From positions 356,001 to 420,000 of the forward strand of contig JAOTOL010001285.1 of the NCBI GenBank assembly GCA_034440575.1: a stretch of 64,000 bases of DNA, read 5' to 3'. The notes beneath the pieces were generated by a model. It worked only from the letters and a program-made list of their open reading frames with translations, ran no database searches and was not told the origin of the DNA. The DNA is from Imbricaverruca yamaguchii. Its lineage: Eukaryota > Arthropoda > Thecostraca > Neoverrucidae. A program made the translations under genes and the position numbers. The stretch's first letter is position 1; the number at the start of each line of letters is the position of its first letter. Positions 51,131-64,000 of the stretch are shown piece by piece.

Positions 51131-53826
51131 CACTTTAAACCGGCTGGTCTCTTTCGAATTCACCGCTCGTGACATACGGTTAATATTATTGGGATTTATA
51201 TCGACTGTACGCCGGAAGTGTGCAGTTTATATAAATACGCCTCGGGCGTGGTGGTCACGTTGTGTACGATCAATTCAAATGTGAACGTGAGGTAGCTTTT
51301 TTATCCTTACTGAAACACAATGAGCTGATGACGATCCAGTGAAGGGATTGAAGCCGGCTTTCCTCAATACCATCTCTGACTACTACGTGCTTGATCTCAC
51401 CGTGATCGTAATTGTACATCCCGTAGTCAGAAACAGTAATACTAGGTATTGATCGGCGAAGGAGGCATTACATGTTTCACCTTTAGCGATTCAGATTAGC
51501 TCCTAATTACATTTTACTGTTACTGTTGATGGTGATACAATAAGAATGCAGCAAACGTGATTAATATTCTACGGAGCGAAGCGAGAGTTGCAGGCACTTG
51601 CAAGGATCTATCAGAACTACTAGAAGTTGTGAACGCCACTAGTTACTCGCACACCATCATAGTCTATCGAATGCTTGCGGTCAGTAATATAGCAGCCCGT
51701 AAAATCGTGCAAAGACAACAATGTTACCTCATATTTATTCACATTTACACTGCGAGTAATACGTCAACAACGGATGGCAGTGAAATTGGAAATAATGCAT
51801 CTTGCCTATCTTGATTGTTTCCACCGGGGCCGGTTGTGAAGGTGCCTACTGAGTACGTATTCACTGTGCTGCGGTAAGAAGCTTATGATTGCATTCAAAG
51901 CCAATATCTTACACATGCCATGCACGTGTAAGAAGCTGCCTCTCACTCAAAATTGAAGCGGCTTCGTCAATACGGACCGCGCAAAATCACGGGCACATCG
52001 TGCATCAAAGTACCAGGATAGGGAAACGGAACAAAGCATGCTACTCCGCTTTTCCACTACGGGAACCGAGCACAAATAATCGACGCTGCTATTTGAACAC
52101 CAGAATAAACAGAAGCGTCGTCTAATTCCTTCGCCTGGGGTGTCCATCTCGTAGAAATGCCAGCCATGCAGGCGAATCTATACGGTGTCTTCACCACTGA
52201 TCTAACGAAGGATGAGCGGACAGAGCTAGGCCGATTCACGGAGCCGTCGCAACAAGCCATAGTCACACGGCCAGCTCCGCATCAGATCGCGTGGGAGCAA
52301 GTCGCCAACATATTCACACTCGCACTACAGAAGCCACCATTTCTGATTAGCACGCGTCTTAAAGCGAGGTCGACAAACACGGCGCTTAGCCCGCCAGCCT
52401 AGCCACGACACATATGAAGACTACCTAAGCAGCAGGTCATAGAGCGACACGTCGCCAAGCCGCTCGCGTTTACGTAAGCCGACAACAGATATAAAATGTC
52501 GCCGACTCGGAATCGCGCCGCTCGTTTTCGGCGCTTCGACATTCGTGACAGCCACACACACACACATACGTTGAGCTCACATTTGCTGAGCCCGTGCCGG
52601 CTAAACAGACCGGGTGAAGCACAGCCACCACCCGAGCCACGGCATGCCAATGTCACTGTGGCTGTAGGCGAAGCTGGGTAGCTTCTGGCCGGACAGATCG
52701 ACGCTACGGTTTGAATTTCGTTCGCTATTTCAGATCTAGTGTGATTTGCGTCCGGCCAGTAGGGGATGTGTCCAGACCAGGCGACGGTGACGTCACGGCA
52801 ACTCATTAGTCGAATGTGCCTGCTGCAAGTTCAGAAGAGCGAATCTTACCGGTGACAATGATGTCCCGCTTGAGGACGAAGAATCGGCGGACCGGCAGAA
52901 GCACTGCAGCAACATAAATATGCGCGGAACGGCACCAACTGGCACCCACCCGCACGCTATGCGTCTGTTCCGGGGCAGACAACTGCAAGAAAATAATCTA
53001 ACGTCTTCTCAGATCGTGTCAAATTCGCCCAACACGCACCTATATGGCGACCAAATATCCGACAAGAGCGATGCGGCGCAACAGATGAATAGCATTCTTA
53101 CAAAACTTCACCGGTACCGGCACGCATCTGGAACACTTTTAATCACCCTCGCACCGCAGCATTTAAGTCGCGTCCACACTGAGAGCGGTCCTCCACATCC
53201 ACTTAATGCCTACTGCCGGACAATTACAACAGTCACTGACGATAGAGCCGTGTTGAAACGGGCAAGTGCACAAAAAGCGCTGGAGATAAATACATCATCA
53301 AAATAGCAGCTCGATTTAGCGTCAATTCCTAACGTCGCAAATAGCCTCTATTCAAACACGGGTCTGAACTCTCACGCACACGTATGAGATATAAACACCG
53401 CATAAAAATCGATTCAAGAAGGTACTTCAACATAGCGCGTGCTCTTAATCAGAAAGTGACTCATCTCGAATAAGAGGTGTTTATACCGATCGCATTTTCT
53501 ACCAAAAAACACCCACACTTATCAAGCATGAAACCACGGATACGATCCGTACATAAACACTACCGATCGACAAAGCTGCACCTTTTCGGAACTCAGAGCG
53601 AATGCACACAGTAGTGAGGTCGGGCTGTCTTGACACACAAGCAGAATATAGAGCGGGAATCACTGGTCGGCTTCGCCCTCCTCTCAACTCCCTGTGCAGT
53701 CGCCCAGGTAGGCGGACACGAAGCATCCACATCGGCTCCGGCCTCCCGCCTCACGCATTGTCAGAGCCGCCAGCACTCATTGGTCGGCTCGAGTGTGACG
53801 TCACTGGTAGGGGTGACGTCACCGCC
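51131..53826. other. Intergenic between innexin B and the tetraspanin, no gene recognised
   Basis: Several medium frames (for example 52399-52806 minus, 52920-53306 plus) occur with no domain I recognise. It may be an old decayed element. Confidence 0.4.
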
Positions 53827-62987
<9,161 letters not shown>

Positions 62988-63396
62988 CTGCGAACAGCGG
63001 AGCACGTGATCCGTGACGTCACGGCGAGGATTCCCAGCGCCGCGAACACCAGGAACACGAGCAGCAGGCAGAAGAAGTGCTGCGAACAGCGGAGCACGTG
63101 ATCCGTGACGTCACGGCGAGGATTCCCAGCGCCGCGAACACCAGGAACACGAGCAGCAGACAGAAGAAGTGCTGCGAACAGCGGAGCACGTGATCCGTGA
63201 CGTCACGGCGAGGATTCCCAGCGCCGCGAACACCAAGGAACACGAGCAGCAGGCAGAAGAAGTGCTGCGAACAGCGGAGCACGTGATCCGTGACGTCACG
63301 GCGAGGATTCCCAGCGCCGCGAACACCAGGAACACGAGCAGCAAGCAGAAGTGCTGCGAACAGCGCACATGACGTACACATCGGGCGGCACAAGAC

Positions 63397-63676
63397 ATAA
63401 AGACATAAAAGATCAGTGCAACTATGAGCAACAAGGGACCTTCTTGGTCACACTCTGGACACTCAACCAGTTGCCCACCAAATCCGTCGATCAGCCCTTC
63501 TTGGAATACTGAAAAAACCTATCTTTTTATAATGATTGTCTATGCTGTTTTAAAAAATGTTCAATGTGCTGTTATTCTGACAATGGTTTCTGACAGCTGG
63601 TTCCAGTGTTCTACTACCCTGTTGGTGAAGAAAGACTGCCTTAGCCCTGTCCTATTGTGGTTAACTCAATTTTGAA
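63397..63676 (+). repeat. Dispersed repeat D, both halves in order
   Basis: Contains both segments found separately at 37369-37475 and 36606-36728, with about 45 bp of unmatched sequence between them. The family identity is unknown. Confidence 0.78.
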
Positions 63677-64000
63677 TTGATGAACTCTAATTGCATCATT
63701 TCTGTTAAATGTAAAGTATTCACAGGGAGCCTCAGCGCATATGTAAATTACACTTGCTTTTGCATTCCGATAACATCAAAGCTAGGAGGCGAATGGAGCA
63801 GATTTGATTTTTTTTGTCCGTGATGTCATTCTGACGTCATGTGAACACCCACGTCACCATCAGTAGTGCGCTAAATAGCAGTGCCTATGACAAACAGATC
63901 TGATGTAGAGAAGGAGTGGGTGCTGCAAGTGGGCCTAGGAATCGCGGAGGAGGGGGAGGCAGAAAGGGTAGCATCACCCATTATACACTTTGAGCAAATT
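63677..64000. other. Right edge, nothing recognised
   Basis: No tetraspanin TM1/TM2 exon or other feature seen. Confidence 0.5.

Noticed and set aside
52399..53306. Medium frames on both strands possibly from an old transposon
   Set aside because: No transposase, integrase or RT motifs recognised and no terminal repeats seen.

Overview
This window looks like a piece of a repeat-rich animal genome, most likely a protostome and probably an arthropod. The reasons are multi-exon genes with GT-AG introns, innexins (protostome-type gap-junction proteins), abundant tRNA-headed SINE-like elements with target-site duplications, a decayed LINE, and a very high density of micro- and minisatellites. A crustacean such as a barnacle would fit, but the sequence does not prove the species. 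There is no bacterial or phage-type gene organisation.

Three genes can be rebuilt exon by exon. (1) Innexin A lies on the minus strand (1503-20211): seven exons and a complete 369-residue protein. (2) Innexin B lies on the plus strand (31968-41573): six exons and a complete 370-residue protein. The two are divergently oriented paralogues separated by about 11.8 kb. They share every intron position except one, which is present in A and absent in B. Both should make four-pass membrane channel subunits with the two conserved cysteines in each extracellular loop. (3) The 3' part of a tetraspanin gene lies on the minus strand (53827-62987): five exons covering TM3, the six-cysteine large extracellular loop, TM4 and the tail. 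Its TM1/TM2 exons were not found and probably lie beyond the right edge. A possible terminal exon of an unrecognised plus-strand gene sits at 24234-24346, between the innexins.

The rest is introns and intergenic DNA. I see three SINE-like families: A (8 recognisable copies, plus one probable garbled copy), B (7 copies) and C (3 copies). There is also a decayed LINE 3' end (RT thumb plus RNase H, 21640-22990), a hairpin element family (3 copies), a split dispersed repeat, several large inverted repeats, and more than 25 tandem arrays.

The most unusual feature is where the arrays sit. Many are copies of gene-structure signals and end exactly at the functional copy. The innexin B start codon lies in the last unit of a 62-bp array. 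The 3' splice sites plus first codons of innexin B exons 4 and 5 are the last copies of ~79-bp and ~36-bp arrays. The tetraspanin TM3 exon start is the first of five 92-bp copies. The acceptor of the next tetraspanin loop exon abuts a ~63-bp array. The innexin B stop codon is the first of six exact 36-bp periods. Innexin A exon 5 has an array bounded by its real donor and by a donor look-alike. This 'exon-edge minisatellite' pattern is the main candidate for something undescribed here.
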